DNA of 64,000 nucleotides from positions 85,636,893-85,700,892 of the forward strand of contig CM077594.1 of the NCBI GenBank assembly GCA_039654915.1, read 5' to 3'. Both the position numbers and the translations under genes were made by a program. Each line of letters starts with the position of its first letter. The stretch's first letter is position 1. Origin of the DNA: Aquilaria yunnanensis. Lineage: Eukaryota; Streptophyta; Magnoliopsida; Malvales; Thymelaeaceae. This document shows, piece after piece, positions 12,820 to 24,814 of this stretch. Under the pieces are notes generated by a model. That model saw nothing but the letters and a program-made list of their open reading frames with translations. It ran no database searches and was not told where the DNA came from.

Positions 12820-15800
12820 TATATAATAAAACTAAAAAAATAATAATATAATAATAACAATACATTTTCTAATAACACATTTAATTCATAGGCAGTTCAA
12901 AGTATGATTTTTCTATTCTAGACTATACTGCAAAAGCAATATAATCATCTCATGTCATATAACTTTGGTTTTGTGTCAAGAAATTTTTAAATGTCAATCA
13001 TGTTAACATTATTTATGAATTAAATTTTGTTTTTAAATTAAAAAAATAAAGAATATCAATATTTAGGTCAAAATATGGGTATAAATTATATTTTGTCATT
13101 TTATGTACGTATCTATGTCACTATGTGGTACACTGTAGTAAATTGAAATAAAAATGTGCTTTTAATTATATTTTTGTCATTTCCACGACATATTTTTTTC
13201 CTGTTATAGAGAAATCTAGCTCTATCCTTTGCCAAACTGCAGCTCTGGACCTAATTAAAAATGTGAAAGTGGAAGCAATCATCGGCCCGCAAAACTCCAC
13301 GGAAGCACCCTTTGTGATCGAGCTTGGCACCAAATCTCAAGTACCCATCATCTCATATTCCGCATCCAGCCCTTCCCTCACCTCGTTACGAAGTCCATAT
13401 TTCTTCCAAGCAACTCAAAACGACTCCTCCCAAGTCAGAGCCATCAGTGCCATAGTCGCAGCCTTCGGCTGGCGAGAGGCCGTCCCCGTATATGTTGACA
13501 ACGACTACGGCGCCGGAATTGTGCCATATCTCATCGACGCCTTGCAAGAAGTGAATGCTCGAGTGCCTTACCGGAGTGTGATTCCGGCCTTGGCTTCCGA
13601 CGATCAAATCACTTCGGAGCTATACAAGTTAATGACCATGCAAACAAGGGTCTTCGTGGTGCACATGTTGCCGGATCTTGGTGCTCGGCTTTTCGCAAAA
13701 GCGAAACAGATCGGGATGATGAGCCATGGGTATGTCTGGATCTTGACAAATGGGTTCACCAATGTTTGGAGCCAGATTGATGGGTCTGATCTAGAGTCGA
13801 TGCAGGGTGTGATCGGTGTGAAGACTTATGTTCCTAAATCGTATCAACTCGACAAGTTCAAGCTTCGATGGCAGAGGAAATTCCAGCAGGATAATCCCAA
13901 CATCACCAAATTCGGACTGGACATTTTTGGCCTCTGGGCATATGATGCTACAAGGGGTCTAGCGGCGGCCATCGGGAAACAAGGCCACACAATTAGTCGC
14001 AACTTCAGCAACACAAACCTGTCAGGAAATACAACTACTGATCTTGAGAGGTTTGGGGTCTCTCAAAATGGTCCGGCACTTGTGGACGCCTTGTTGAACA
14101 CCCGATTCAACGGCACCGGCAGCTATGGATACGTGAACGGGCAAATACTATCATCTACATTTCAGATCATCAATGTACACGGAAATGGAGCAAGAGAGGT
14201 TGGGATTTGGACACCGCAAGATGGGCTACTGCCGAGATTGAACTATAGTAACGAAACCTCTTTCTACTCTACCTCCAAGGACAACCTCGGACCCATCATC
14301 TGGCCTGGGGATTCGACTTCTATTCCCAAAGGTTGGGAGCTTCCGACAAATGGGAAAAAGCTAAGAATCTTGGTACCGGTTCAGGGCGGTTTCAGTGAAT
14401 TTGTCACCGTTACTCGTGATAATGGCACCAACAGCACTTCTGTCACTGGATACTGCATTGACATCTTTAAAGCTGTGATCCAAGCGTTGCCTTATTCCAT
14501 TAGCTATGAGTTCATTCCGTTTGCAAACGCTGACGGCCAGATGGCTGGAACTTACAATGATATGATCTACCAAGTCTATCTTGGGGTAAAATTGATGTTC
14601 GAATTAGTCATTTATTTGATCACTATATTAAATTCATTACTGACCAAGAATTTTATCTAATAGAACTATGATGCAGTTGTCGGGGACACGACTATTATTG
14701 CCAACCGGTCACGATTTGTGGACTTCACCTTACCTTACACAGAGTCTGGGGTGACCATGGTGGCGCCCATCACTGACCGGAGGCCAAAAAATGCCTGGGT
14801 TTTCTTGAAGCCTTTGACGCCAGGACTTTGGGCCACAAGCTGTAGCTTTTCTGTCTTAATTGGTTTCGTGGTGTGGATATTGGAGCACCGGGGCAACCCT
14901 GATTTTCGTGGACCTCCATCTCATCAAGTTGGAACTAGCTTGTGGTTTGCCTTCTCCACCATGGTTTTGTCCCGCAGTGAGCTAGCTAGCCCTACACACG
15001 TTTTCCATATGTTTGTGCTGTTAGAATAGAACCTACCTTTCATATTTTGGAATCTGCCTGTATTCTCAGGTGACAAGGTAATCAGCAATCTGGCTAGGAT
15101 CGTGGTGGTGATATGGTGCTTTGTGGTCCTCATATTGACCCAAAGTTACACAGCTAGTTTGACATCGCTTCTTACCGTGCAACAGCTACAACCAACAATC
15201 ACAGATGTGAACCAACTCCTGAAGTCCGGTGCTTATATCGGCTACCATGATGAGTCCTTCGTCGACGGGATCTTAAAGAGTATGAAGTTTAGTCCAACAA
15301 AGTTTCGTGCTTTTAAATCTGCGGAGGATCTAGATGCACTCTTTAGCAATGGAAGCATTGCTGCAGCGTTTGATGAGATCCCTTACATGAATCTCTTCCT
15401 TGCAAAATACTGCAATAAATACACCACTTTGGAACCAACATTTAAGACGGATGGATTTGGATTTGTGAGTTCTGTTCATTACCCTCTCCTCTTACTAGTT
15501 TGATGAATATTTTTTGTTTAAATTTTTTAATGATTGTAATTGTTTGTAATGTTGAAGGTCTTCCCAAAAGGTTCTCCTCTTGTGCAAGACATTTCAAGCG
15601 CAATCTTGAATGTTACGGAGGATGATCAGAAAATGAAAGGAATTGAGAATTATCGATCCATTAAAGAAGCTAAGTGTGCAGATTCCAGCTCTCCGGCTTC
15701 CTTCAACAGTCTCGGCCTCGGCAGCTTTTGGGGTCTCTTCCTCATCGCTGGAGTTGCTACTGCCTCTGCACTCCTTATATCTGTGGCAAAGTTCTCATTC

Positions 15801-16010
15801 GAGAATCGACAAATATTTTTCAATTCTGAAATTTCCATGGCTGACAAAGCAAGAGCTATCATAGAAAAATTCAGTGAGGAAGATAAGAAATCACCAACAT
15901 TCAGGAAAAATAAGAAGGACGATGGCCAATCTAAGACTACAGAGGAACTTGGCCTGCCAATGAATGCCAATGGCGCGGTTGTTGGACCGCCGCCAAACAT
16001 CAACGGCTAG
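7219..16010 (+). CDS. GLR2: glutamate receptor-like ion channel, clade 2 type, five exons
   Basis: A ligand-gated, non-selective cation channel of the plant GLR family, expected in plasma or endomembranes and opened by amino acids. Exons are 7219-7465, 13243-14585, 14664-14976, 15070-15464 and 15558-16010. Every intron is GT-AG, phases agree, and the total is 2751 nt (916 aa), typical for GLRs. Residues 1-26 look like a signal peptide. The amino-terminal LIVBP-like domain spans about 30-430 (VNVGVVLDL, AIIGPQNS, YVDNDYG). Ligand-binding S1 starts near 456 (LRILVPV, GYCIDIF, VGDTTI). M1 is about 586-605, the pore loop about 619-632, M3 about 644-668 with SYTASLTSLL, and M4 about 822-844. The VNVGVVLDLGS start and exon pattern favour clade 2. 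The tail ends at a TAG after NING; the frame stays open to a stop at 16153, and a paralogous exon at 23791 lacks this TAG. No symbol beyond the family level is safe. Confidence 0.9.
7690..8780 (+). mobile_element. possible gene-carrying DNA transposon around the permease remnant
   Basis: Repeated CGACTGA/TCAGTCG phrases bracket the permease copy: agcgactgaaag near 7697, several cagtcgct/agtcgctt phrases near 8570-8670, and tcgactgaac near 8700. Their mixed orientation suggests subterminal repeats of a transposon that captured the gene. Exact ends and a target duplication could not be fixed, so capture is a hypothesis. A processed or plain duplicated copy is the alternative. Confidence 0.35.
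7996..8560 (+). pseudogene. purine permease (PUP) pseudogene fragment
   Basis: Purine permeases are ten-helix plasma-membrane importers of purines and cytokinins. From ATG 7996 the reading MAEIMKLGTTV then LLLLVNTTLAVG and FLHGGNRV matches the first helix and the conserved HGGxRxW motif. A TAG (8128-8130) replaces the expected Trp. In a shifted frame, FFVKPWLFL, GVLTGVDEYLYAYG, ALIIASQLAF and FAFLLVKQKFT follow the family core, ending near a NKEYVIGF-like phrase at 8497. The rest of the protein is missing. Frameshifts and a stop show it is dead. It lies inside intron 1 of the GLR gene, same strand, and would be removed by splicing. Confidence 0.8.
9020..12420 (+). repeat. three diverged copies of a ~0.8-1.0-kb AT-rich repeat
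   Basis: Matching phrases recur in order. 'cccttagtttttatttgaaataaaata' starts near 9135 and 9938, with a diverged form near 11020. 'agcctttaa' follows at 9240 and 10030. 'atattttaatagtatattttatcta' occurs near 9583, 10487 and 12190, and 'gcaccttgcatctaatttt' near 9660 and 12270. Copies cover about 9020-9830, 9830-10620 and 10880-12420, the last split by about 330 bp of other sequence near 11460-11790. No coding potential. This looks like old segmental or tandem duplication of an unknown non-coding element. Confidence 0.65.
12788..12826. repeat. TG/TA microsatellite
   Basis: A compound run of atatgtatgtgtgtgtgtg followed by ta repeats in intron 1 of the GLR gene. Confidence 0.8.
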
Positions 16011-16435
16011 ACAGGTCTGTCGACTTTTCCACAGCAGAGTGTTGTTATCTTAGGGGAGGAGGGAACATCTTCTCCAGATGGGCCACCTTTTTCTCCAAGT
16101 GAAATTCAACTGGCTGAGGAAACACAGACACCAAGAAATTCGGCACACATGTAGAATCTACCTATTTGTTGTTTTAGAGCGTGTATGAGTATGTTGTAAT
16201 TCTAACCTCTCCACTGAGTTGCTTATTTTGTTCACTTGTTTATATATATGGTTCTGTAAAATAATTTTTTGCTTCACATTACAGAATTAAGAAGTGAACA
16301 AATTACAAAAGAAAATAATGAATTTGCTAGGCTATTTAAGTTATGGGGAAAGTTTTTCTTATAAAATCTTAAAAAACTTTTTACTAGTTCAAATTTGTAA
16401 CTTGATAAAAAAAAGTGCCAATATATATAGTCGAC
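16011..16435 (+). other. GLR 3' flank, ancestral C-terminus plus 3' UTR
   Basis: After the TAG at 16008 the same frame stays open for 47 codons to a TAG at 16153 and aligns with the longer tail of the copy at 23791-24300. The following AT-rich sequence to about 16435 is also shared with 24301-24605, which marks the duplicated unit as exon 5 plus its 3' UTR. The gttctgtaaaataattttt phrase near 16250 is a candidate polyadenylation region. Confidence 0.65.
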
Positions 16436-16439
16436 AAAG

Positions 16440-17740
16440 ATGTGCAAGCCCCAGATGAGAGGTCCATTAGAAGATAGACTAACTGGTTGACTGTTAAGAA
16501 CAGGGAACTTGCCAATAATTGATACCCTAAATCACGGGGGACTCTCGTAACAAGGAGAATTTTCCTCGCGAGAGAGAGAGAGAGACGAGGTATATTCTAT
16601 CTCGGCCATAGCTTTCATTAAACTTTCAAGACATTACTCACTTAAGCATTAAAGATCTTCCCCAGTCACATAACTCTGGGACCCTTAAACATTGTCTTCC
16701 ATTTCAAGTTTACACATCTTTAAGGGTCATGGGCATTAGCCAAGCTTGCCTAAATGACCAATTTTCTCAATTAGTTATAGTTTGGTCACTACAAACTGTT
16801 TAATCTCCTTAATATAAACAAATTGAGCAGGCTAAATTAATTTAGATTAGCCTTTACCAATTTTTCAAAATTAGAGGGGTAACAATCCAACAAGTAACTC
16901 AACAACAATGTTAGTACCAGTACATATAAACTTATTAGGACACAAGGATGTTGGCCAAGACATCTATGAGTTGAGATCTCACTACAATGTTCCCTCTTTA
17001 CTTGCCTATTAGTACAGTAACTAGCTTAATTACTTAAGTCCAGAAATTAGTTTCAAAACAAAAACTAGCTAGTTCAAAACCCCTCGATCAATGCTCATTT
17101 GGACAAGCCATCACACTGCATATTTTGCTTCATGTTTTAATTAAAATTTCCAACAAATTTCTAGAGCTAAAGTAACTATTTTTAGAAATTCAAAGAAGCT
17201 CAATTTAGATCCCGTAACCTTATGCTCAGCATATATACCCTATTTGCTTCATTTAGCTTGCCATGCTTCAAGCATGTTTCCATAGGAGATCTCAAATCTG
17301 AATTTAACATAGAAGCATTTCAGTAGCCTTTACCAAATAAGTTATATATGATTTTAGGAATATGTAAATCAACACATTCAAGCAAGGTGGCCAAGAAACA
17401 TGCTTTCAGTCCAAAAATTTTAGAAATATGTAATGGGCTTGAAATCTTAATTTGATGAATCCAATATAAACTAAACATGGACAAGCACATATGACAAAGA
17501 TATTAAGCTCAAAGGTCTAATACAAAATATACCATGAATTCTATAGTAGATTTGCTAAAATAAATTGCAATCCAAAATTTTAGTTAGACTTGTCTTCATT
17601 CCACAATTTTACGGTTATTGATTCCACAAAATTTTAGATAGAATTTGCCTTTATTCCATGAATTTTAGCCATTTGTGGAACCCAAATAATGGAGGAGACT
17701 AAGAGACCATACCTAAACACCAATGCCAACTATAAGAAGA
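16440..17740. other. intergenic, no gene seen
   Basis: No coding region is recognised. There is a short GA repeat near 16570 (gcgagagagagagagagacg). The remainder probably belongs to the decayed gypsy element whose integrase follows, but no domain could be read. Confidence 0.4.
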
Positions 17741-17749
17741 TTTAGGTTG

Positions 17750-18330
17750 ACACCTTAACAGGGGCATCAAGATATACTTTGCTAGTTTTGGATGTCCATA
17801 AGTCTTGGTGACTAGCAACATGAAGCAATTTGACAATGCTGTATTCAAAGAATTTACACAGAAATAGGGTATCAAGATATACCTTGTTCAATGTATCACC
17901 CACAGTTGAATGGCCAAGTGAGGTATGTTGCATCGAGGGGGACTATTAGATCACACCTGGAGGTTACAGGGTAAACCTCCTCTTTTCTTGCGTATGGGAT
18001 AAAGGCCCTGATCCATGCTGAAGTTGCCTAACTAGCGTTTTGAAACTAGATATTTGATCATGGTTAAAATAAGTAAGGCCTTCGGGTGAAAATAGATAGC
18101 TTGGAAGAGCTCCATAAGGACATTGGACATTGCATGAAGCATTTTAAGCAAGGGATGGCCAACATCCATAACCGAGGTGTTAAGCCCAAAGAAATTAAAG
18201 TTGGAAGGCTACCTTTATTGAGGGCAGAACACTTTGGACAGGACATTGACCATGGTTCCCATAGGATGAACTAGGAAGGGCGATACTTAGTCATTAGGGT
18301 GCCTCAGATAAAAGTATTTTAACTCAAGGA
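17750..18330 (+). pseudogene. Ty3/gypsy integrase remnant
   Basis: Broken frames read as the integrase core and C-terminus. KQFDNAVFKEF (about 17824) corresponds to the region after the second catalytic Asp, followed by a decayed HPQxNGQ region near 17900 and a YGIKALIHAEV-like phrase near 17994. At 18086-18274 there is a helical stretch (LEELHKDIGHCMKHFKQGMA, then NRGVKPKEIKVG) corresponding to the post-core region ahead of the chromatin-targeting end. Multiple stops and frameshifts show it is dead. Wording is closest to Tat-type gypsy elements. No LTR was linked to it with confidence. Confidence 0.65.
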
Positions 18331-18540
18331 GGTCTTACAATAAGTACTCCCTATGCTCTACCATTTGGATGAAGTCTAGCAATATTTTTCTTAACATGGC
18401 CTACTATCCTTTGTGTACTTAGGTTAGATTGGATATCACCTATGCACTTAACTCCTAGTTGTAACATTGAATGAAATTCTTAAAGTTCTGCTTATATGAT
18501 TTGCGACAATCATCAAGTTGCTTAAAACCCCATAAAGCCT

Positions 18541-21536
18541 TAGTGTCACACCCTAACTACCTCATAGCCTATGAATTTCATTGAACAAACTCAACTAACA
18601 CAAATTTTTAAACAAAACATCTAGGCAGATAAGCATGCAACCTTAGAATTTATCCAACTTAATATGTATGTGCCACAACTACAAAAATTCATTTTAATGC
18701 CTTAATGGTGGTTATTTTTGTAAAGGCTCTCAAAGTACTTTCCATAGTTTTGATCCCAAGGTAAGTAAATCCCAAGTTATTTTCCTCAAATAAGTTTTAT
18801 TAAACAAGCCAAGCAACTAAAGTAAGCTCCATATAAGTGTTAATTGGCACCTAAAGGGCAAAAAGCAAAAAATGGCAATTTTTGCCCAAGTTAATGGCAT
18901 GACCATAATTTTAGTGAAATTAAGTTCAAGCAACTATTTTGAGCTAAATAAGTTAAGACCATAAGTGTTTCTAGCCATTTGAACCAAAAGTGAAAGTTAA
19001 GGGTGAAAAATGCACTAAGTGATAAATTGAGTTATTATGTCTTATAATGGCTTAAGTGGCATAACAGCAAAGTGTTTGGGTAAGAAAAACCTTTCTATGG
19101 GACCAAGAAGTGATGGGGTATGAAGAGTTTAAGTGGCATAAGTGACTCAAAGTTAAGTTTGGGGACCAAAGTAACAAGTAGAGGAGAATTAGGCTTAGTG
19201 GGGAAGTTGGGATATTTTAAGAAGGAGGATGATACTATTCATCATCTCCTTCATTTGAAATTTCGTGGTTGCCTCTCCTCCGTAGCTCCTCCTCCTCAAA
19301 CCACCTAATATACCCAAAATTCCATGAAAATTGAAGGTCCCAAAGCTATCCCAACAAGCAATTAGCGCATTTTTTGTGGAATTGGTGTATTTGAGTTTGG
19401 TTTTGCAAGTTTTTAGTTCAAACCCTAAGGTTAGTGTCTTTGATCCTTGTGAGTTAGTTCTAAGCTTGTTACATGGTTAAAAATGGTCTTAATTTCATGC
19501 CTTTGGTGTCTGATTTGGTTGAATTTAAGCTTGAAACTCAAAGTAACTCCTTTAAAGCTTGAAGTGAATAGTTGCTTGATTTGGGAAAATGTTCATTTGA
19601 GGTAAGAGATTTAAGTTATGGCATGATTAAATGATGCATAGGTAGTGTTAGCACACCTAGGAGTAATTTGAAATGAGCCAAAAGTGATTCAAACTTGTTT
19701 GGGTAAAACTTGGAATGAGATTGGTCAAGAAATAGGCAAAGAAAGTAGCTCTAGGGGTTAATGTGGTTACACTGATTATTTTGATGCGATCTTGCAGCAT
19801 TTTCTTCTTCTTAAGCTTGATGCGCACTGATTATTTTGATGCGATCACATTGAAATAATCAGTACGCATCGAGCTCAAAAAGAAAGAAAGGTTGCCTGAA
19901 ATGTGTAATGCTGTCACGCCAAGTTTTCTGGTGCTATCGCATCATTTCTAACAGCTTCCATAAAATCACAATGTTGTCACACCACAATTTGCAATGCTAC
20001 AACATTGTGCTTGAATTGTGCCAACCTTGTTTCTAAGTGTCCCAAATCAATTTCTATGGCTTATGTGGCATCCTAAAATGGATCAAAAGTGCTTGTAAGA
20101 TTTAAGTATGCATCAATAAGTGGGTGGTTAAGAGGGCTAAGGAAAAAAGGATAAGTAAGGCACCTTAAGTCATAAATAGGGTACTAAGGAAGGACCTAGT
20201 ATCATATGAGTCGTCCAATGGCCAAGGGGTGAGGTTGTGAACCTCTAGCATTGGAGAGGAACCCAAGGAGGGTCCGAGACCCTTGATGGCCTGAGGGTAG
20301 AGGCCAAGTGCCTTCCGGCATTGAGCGATGCGCAACAGGTCCCAACCGAGTTGACAGGCTTGGTTGGTGAATCCACTAAGTTGCCCGAGTCGAGTTCAAA
20401 GGGACTTGGTGAAGTTTGGCCACTAAGTTCAATTACCCAACACAATAATTAAGGGGAAGTTATGGGTAAGAGGTGAGTAAGTGCAACTTACTCTAAGTAA
20501 CCCGTAAAAGGTGGGCAAGGTCAAGTAAATGACGACTTACTTAAAGCGCCCATAAGGAGGACTTCATAGGGTTTATTAAGTGCTAGCATTGGATACGAGG
20601 ATACGAGGACTTATATCCAAGTACCCCAGCCATATGAGCTCACGGCAATTAAGAACACCTTTGGGTGTAAGGAAGTCCTAAGTGCATAAGCATTTGCATT
20701 CACTCATCCATCCATACATTACATTGCATTATTGTTGTTGTTTATTAGTTGCTTATGTTTATTAATTTCTTTGTTTGTTTGTATATATATGTTTTTTATG
20801 CTTTGCATGCTTGCATATGTTTCCCTTGTAGGTGCCAAATCCCTTACTGAGTACCTTAGAGTACTCACCCTTTAAGTGTTGTGCAGGTATTTTGAAGGCT
20901 AGTTGGGCCTAACAGTTGGTGAGAGTTGACTATTAGTGTTAAGTTTTATTTGTTTGAAGGTACTCTTTAATTATGAACATTGTGGTTAACGAATACTTAT
21001 AATGAAAGCTAGTACTAACCAAAGCATTGTCTTTCCAGCTTACAAAGCTAAGTATGCACAAGGAAAGTACGGCTTGCCACTCAAAGCTGGGTTGCTCGAG
21101 TGGAAAGCTAAGGGTGGATCTTAGTAGATATTGTTGTCACTATTGCATGTATGACATTTTTCATACTAAGTGTCACCTCTACTAGTGTCCATTAGTGTGT
21201 ATAACACTAGAGTTACATTTGGGTGCATATAAGATTAGGATGTATGCACATAGTTGTTACTTGAAGTTAAAGTAACTAAAGTTTTACGTCTTGGCTCATT
21301 TTGAATTGTGTTTTTGTTAATTACCACAACACTATTATCAATGTTATTTTTTTTAATTATCATTGCATAGCCAGGATGATGCATGCATATTTTGTATGCA
21401 GGATAGGCTAAGTAACTAGTTGCAGGTAATGATTTAAGGTACTTCACAAGTAATAACTAGCCAATTGTAATCCAAGTGGGATCATAATTACCAAGGAGCC
21501 TACCAATGTTAGCAAATCAGGGCACTGGAGCCCTGT
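18541..21536 (+). repeat. long Del/Tekay-like LTR sequence
   Basis: The block opens with TGTCACACCC, a common start of long chromoviral (Del/Tekay) LTRs. Near 20845 it contains the phrase ccttactgagtaccttagagtactcaccc, typical of such LTRs. No domains are present. The part 20277-21536 recurs at 24908-26112. The precise 3' end and target duplication were not found. An inverted repeat phrase (ctgattattttgatgcgatc, and its near complement) around 19777-19865 forms a short hairpin. Confidence 0.45.
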
Positions 21537-23180
21537 TTCGCCATAGTTTTGGCTCAAACCTTAAACTTAAGCTAGTTTTAGCTAGAATAAAATGGCAAAA
21601 ATGGCCTAGAGTCACAAAAGTTTAAAAGTAACTCACGCCAACTCAACCTGAGGCATAATAAGCATTGTATATCCAGAATTTGTCTAAGTATCATTCTATA
21701 ACTAGTCTTAGACCATAGTCAAGCGTAGATACATAATACCACATCATAATCCACATTTGATCATACACGCTTAAACAAATACATAGTTACATAACACTAG
21801 CCATTGTGGCCTTAAGTGTTCACTGTAAGTACACCACACAGGCAACATTCATGAATTATACAAGCATGGTCATAGCCCAAGTACACAAGACATTACATAG
21901 CCAACCTAGGACCACCATCATCCACTAACACACATACACAGCCATGTCCAGAACTTGGAACATGGCCACATTCTCAACTAGTTCAAACAAAACATACTTA
22001 TGCTCTGCACCAATACTTGTACTTAGTACCAACACTTAATGAGAAAAATATTAGTAGGTTAAGATGTAGTACTTTCACTACAATAGTAAACCAGAAATGC
22101 TTAACAACACTAATAAGTAAGCCTTTTTCCTGAAATATAACATAAGGGCATGAGTATTCACACTTAGTAAGGGTAGCTACACATAAACATAGTTCATAGT
22201 CTCTTGCCTTGCAATAAAAGGAAGACATGAAAAAAAAACAATACATAGCATCAATATAAAGTATAACCAATTATCTATAAGTGTTATCATGTGCAAAAAA
22301 AGTCATAGAAGCACACATAACACGCACACACACCACTTAACTTAATTTTAGACTTATTGTGAAATTTACTTAGTTCTTAGATTAATTGTTCATAGAGCTC
22401 CAGAGTTACATAAGAGTCAGCCAAACTCTTAAATTGCTCCCACTACTTGCACTTATCATACAAAAGCTAGCTAAATATTGAAGAACCTAAAGGCATTAAC
22501 CTAGCATCTTTCATAGCTCATGGCTCACTTAGTTTATACTATCAGCATGGCTCATCTTTTATTATGAATTCCACATTGCCACCACATGAAATTCACAAAA
22601 ATAGCCTAACTACTTACCAATCTTGCTCAGTAGTTCTTAATCCCCATAGTTGCATAATTTCTCTTTAAATCTACCTTGTTTTTCACGTCTACCTTCTCTT
22701 TCAATTCTGAGCACAAATATGCCTATCCCAGCCAATTTTACCAATTTTGGCCTTAGTTTTTGGAGAACTCTTCTTCTATCTATTTTCCTTATTAGAAATC
22801 ATATAAAAATACCCAAAATAGCTTGGTGGTGGCATGCATCCGGTTTCCATGAGAAGTGGCTTGAAATGGGTCCTAATGCCATCTTTGTTCTCTCACAAAA
22901 ATTGGATGGAGCCATTTAGCCTAGGTTGACTTCTTGTCTTACACTAAACTCACTCGGTAGTCTCTTAATTTAATCAATTTAGGCCTACATCACTTTTTAA
23001 TTTCAATTAGGTCCTTAAATCCGAGATAAATGACTCAATTGCCCATTCAGAATTCTTTTTACCCAATAATGCATTTCTAGCATCCTTTGCAACTAAGTCC
23101 TCAACCAAACTCATTGCCTCACCTTCAAACACTTCCTTATAGCCTTATGCCACTTCAAAGGTACAGGCATGACAGTTTTC
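21537..23180 (-). repeat. derelict LTR-like sequence in opposite orientation
   Basis: On the minus strand a ccttactaagtgtgaatactcatg phrase (near 22145-22170) corresponds to the LTR motif seen in the plus-strand block before it. Near 23170 the sequence ends ...ggcatgaca, a possible LTR terminus. The 89-codon frame at 22650-22919 has no recognisable product and is not reported as a gene. Assignment is tentative. Confidence 0.35.
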
Positions 23181-23291
23181 CCTTCTCACAAAATTTGGTC
23201 TTCCAAATCTTCAAGTAACTTAAAAAAAAAGTTAAGATAGGTTTTTCGCATCTCTACTTTTGTTTCCCAAGTAGCTTCTTCTTTACTATGT

Positions 23292-23440
23292 GTTGGATTT
23301 GTTCCAAGCAAATATTTAATTTTGATGATGACAAGTGTATTGTGTTATTGTGTTTAATATCATTTTATTGGGTCAAAATAGATTTGATAAAGTTGTGCTT
23401 AAATTCTAAGTATTTCAAGTGTTATCTCAAAAAATATGTT
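23292..23440 (+). repeat. copia LTR fragment (SIRE-like start)
   Basis: TGTTGGATTTGTTCC followed by ttttgatgatgacaag resembles the 5' edge of SIRE-type LTRs and matches, in opposite orientation, the edge of the remnant at 2890-4165. Only about 150 bp are present before other sequence begins. Confidence 0.4.
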
Positions 23441-23494
23441 TTGTGTGGCGTTTAGTTGTAGAAAATTCAAGTGCTCAAAAAATATGAAATACCT

Positions 23495-23792
23495 TAGGTG
23501 GCGTTTAGTTGTAGAAAATTTTTCCATTTCTCTTTTTCAAATTTTCTTTAATGAAAGTTTGAGTGTATGATATGTTTTAAGGATATGGAAAACTTTGTTT
23601 TCTAAGCTTTGGAAAATTCATGTGTTAAAATGAAAAACATCTAAAACAAAGTTTTCTATTTTATAACATGAGTTTCCTAAAATTTAGAAAACAAGGTTTT
23701 CTATATTATTAAAACTACCTATGCACTCAAACTTTTACCAAAGAAAATTTGGAAAAGAAAAATAAGAAAAATTTTCACATCCAAACATCACC
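23495..23792. mobile_element. MITE with ~75-bp terminal inverted repeats
   Basis: The left arm (ggtggcgtttagttgtagaa, then aaattttctttaatgaaag) pairs with the right arm (complement of ggtgatgtttggatgtgaaa, then aaattttctttggtaaaag). A second inverted pair lies inside, around the ttgttttctaagc and aaaacaaggttttct phrases. Ends are flanked by TTA/TAA, compatible with a PIF/Harbinger (Tourist) or similar MITE. The first ~23 bp of the left end also occur once more at 23448-23470. It abuts the GLR exon fragment on its right. Confidence 0.65.
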
Positions 23793-24300
23793 TAAGTGTG
23801 CAGATTCCAGCTCTTCGGTTCCCTTCAACAGTCTCGGCCTCAACAGCTTTTGGGGTCTCTTCCTCATCGCTGGAGTTGCTACTGCCTCTGCACTCCTTAT
23901 ATCTGTGGCAAAGTTCTCATTCGAGAATCGACAAATATTTTTCAATTCTGAAATTTCCATGGCTGACAAAGCAAGAGCTATCATAGAAAAATTCAGTGAG
24001 GAAGATCAGAAATCACCGACATTCAAGAAAAATAAGAAGGACAATAGCCAATCTAAGACTACAGAGGATAACCCTAATGCTGCTGGTAGAGAAGAAGTTG
24101 GCCTGCCAATAAATGCCAATGGCGAGGTTGTTGGACCGCCGCCAAACATCAACGGCCATACAAGTCTGTCGACTTTTCCACAGCAGAGTGTTGTAATCTC
24201 AGTGGATGAGGGAACATCTTCTCCAGAGCGTCTAGATGGGCCACCTTTTTCTCCAAGGGAAATTCAACTGGCTGAGGAAACACAGACATCAAGAAATTAG
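23791..24300 (+). pseudogene. GLR last-exon fragment (duplicate)
   Basis: A partial copy of exon 5 of the GLR gene. It begins inside the exon (KCADSSS, equivalent to 15670) and contains M4 (FWGLFLIAGVATASALLISV) and a 150-residue continuation to a TAG at 24298. It lacks everything upstream of M4 and has no start, so it cannot make a channel. It keeps a 9-residue segment (NPNAAGREE region) and about 48 C-terminal residues that the intact gene has lost or truncated. Similarity continues through 3' UTR sequence to about 24605. The left breakpoint coincides with the right end of a MITE. It is a relic of a tandem GLR copy. Confidence 0.85.
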
Positions 24301-24814
24301 GCACACATATAGAATCTACCTATTTGTTGTTTTAGGGCGTCTATGAGTATGTTTGTAATTCTAACTTCTTCACTAATTTATTTATTTAGTTCACTTATTT
24401 ATATATATATATAGTTCTGTAAAATAATTTTTTGCTTCACGTTATAGAATTAAGAAGTGAAAAAATTACAAAAAAAAAATAATGAATTTGCTAGGATATT
24501 TAAGTTATGGGGAAAGTTTTTCTTATAAAATCTAAAAAAAGTTCTTACTAGCTCAAATTGGTCACTAGATAAAAAAAAAGTGCCAATATATATAGTCGAA
24601 AAAGATCGGCTCTGAGGATTCTTCAAATATTCTTATTGACCAAGTAGCATGTTACAAGATGAGTACTAATTATTTACTATCAGAAGCAAAGTAGTCAGAT
24701 TTTGGGTGTGTTCAATTTTAGTAGCTAAACATGTAGGGAGGGAGAACGATAAGTGACTCAATGTGTTCTTTGGTTTTTGGTTCAAAATTTTCTCAAGTTG
24801 GAACCGACTGATTC

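Larger units (their letters stand above)
7466..13242 (+). other. GLR intron 1 (5.8 kb, transposon-loaded)
   Basis: The donor is G|GTGAGT after residue 82 and the acceptor CTGCAG|CT restores an Ala-Leu-Asp-Leu-Ile-Lys junction in phase 1. The interior holds a purine-permease pseudogene, three diverged copies of an AT-rich repeat, and a short TG/TA microsatellite. The length reflects insertions; the other introns of this gene are only 78-93 bp. Confidence 0.85.

Noticed and set aside
14977..15069. Apparent frameshift or insertion in the GLR pore region
   Set aside because: The 93 bp have a GTGAGC donor and a TTCTCAG acceptor, and splicing restores the expected frame into KVISNLAR. It is an intron.
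18541..21536. A complete LTR retrotransposon in this block
   Set aside because: No gag or pol domain, no primer site and no second border were found. Only LTR-like sequence can be supported.
22650..22919. 89-codon frame as a gene
   Set aside because: It is inside LTR-like sequence, with no family resemblance and no splice or promoter support.
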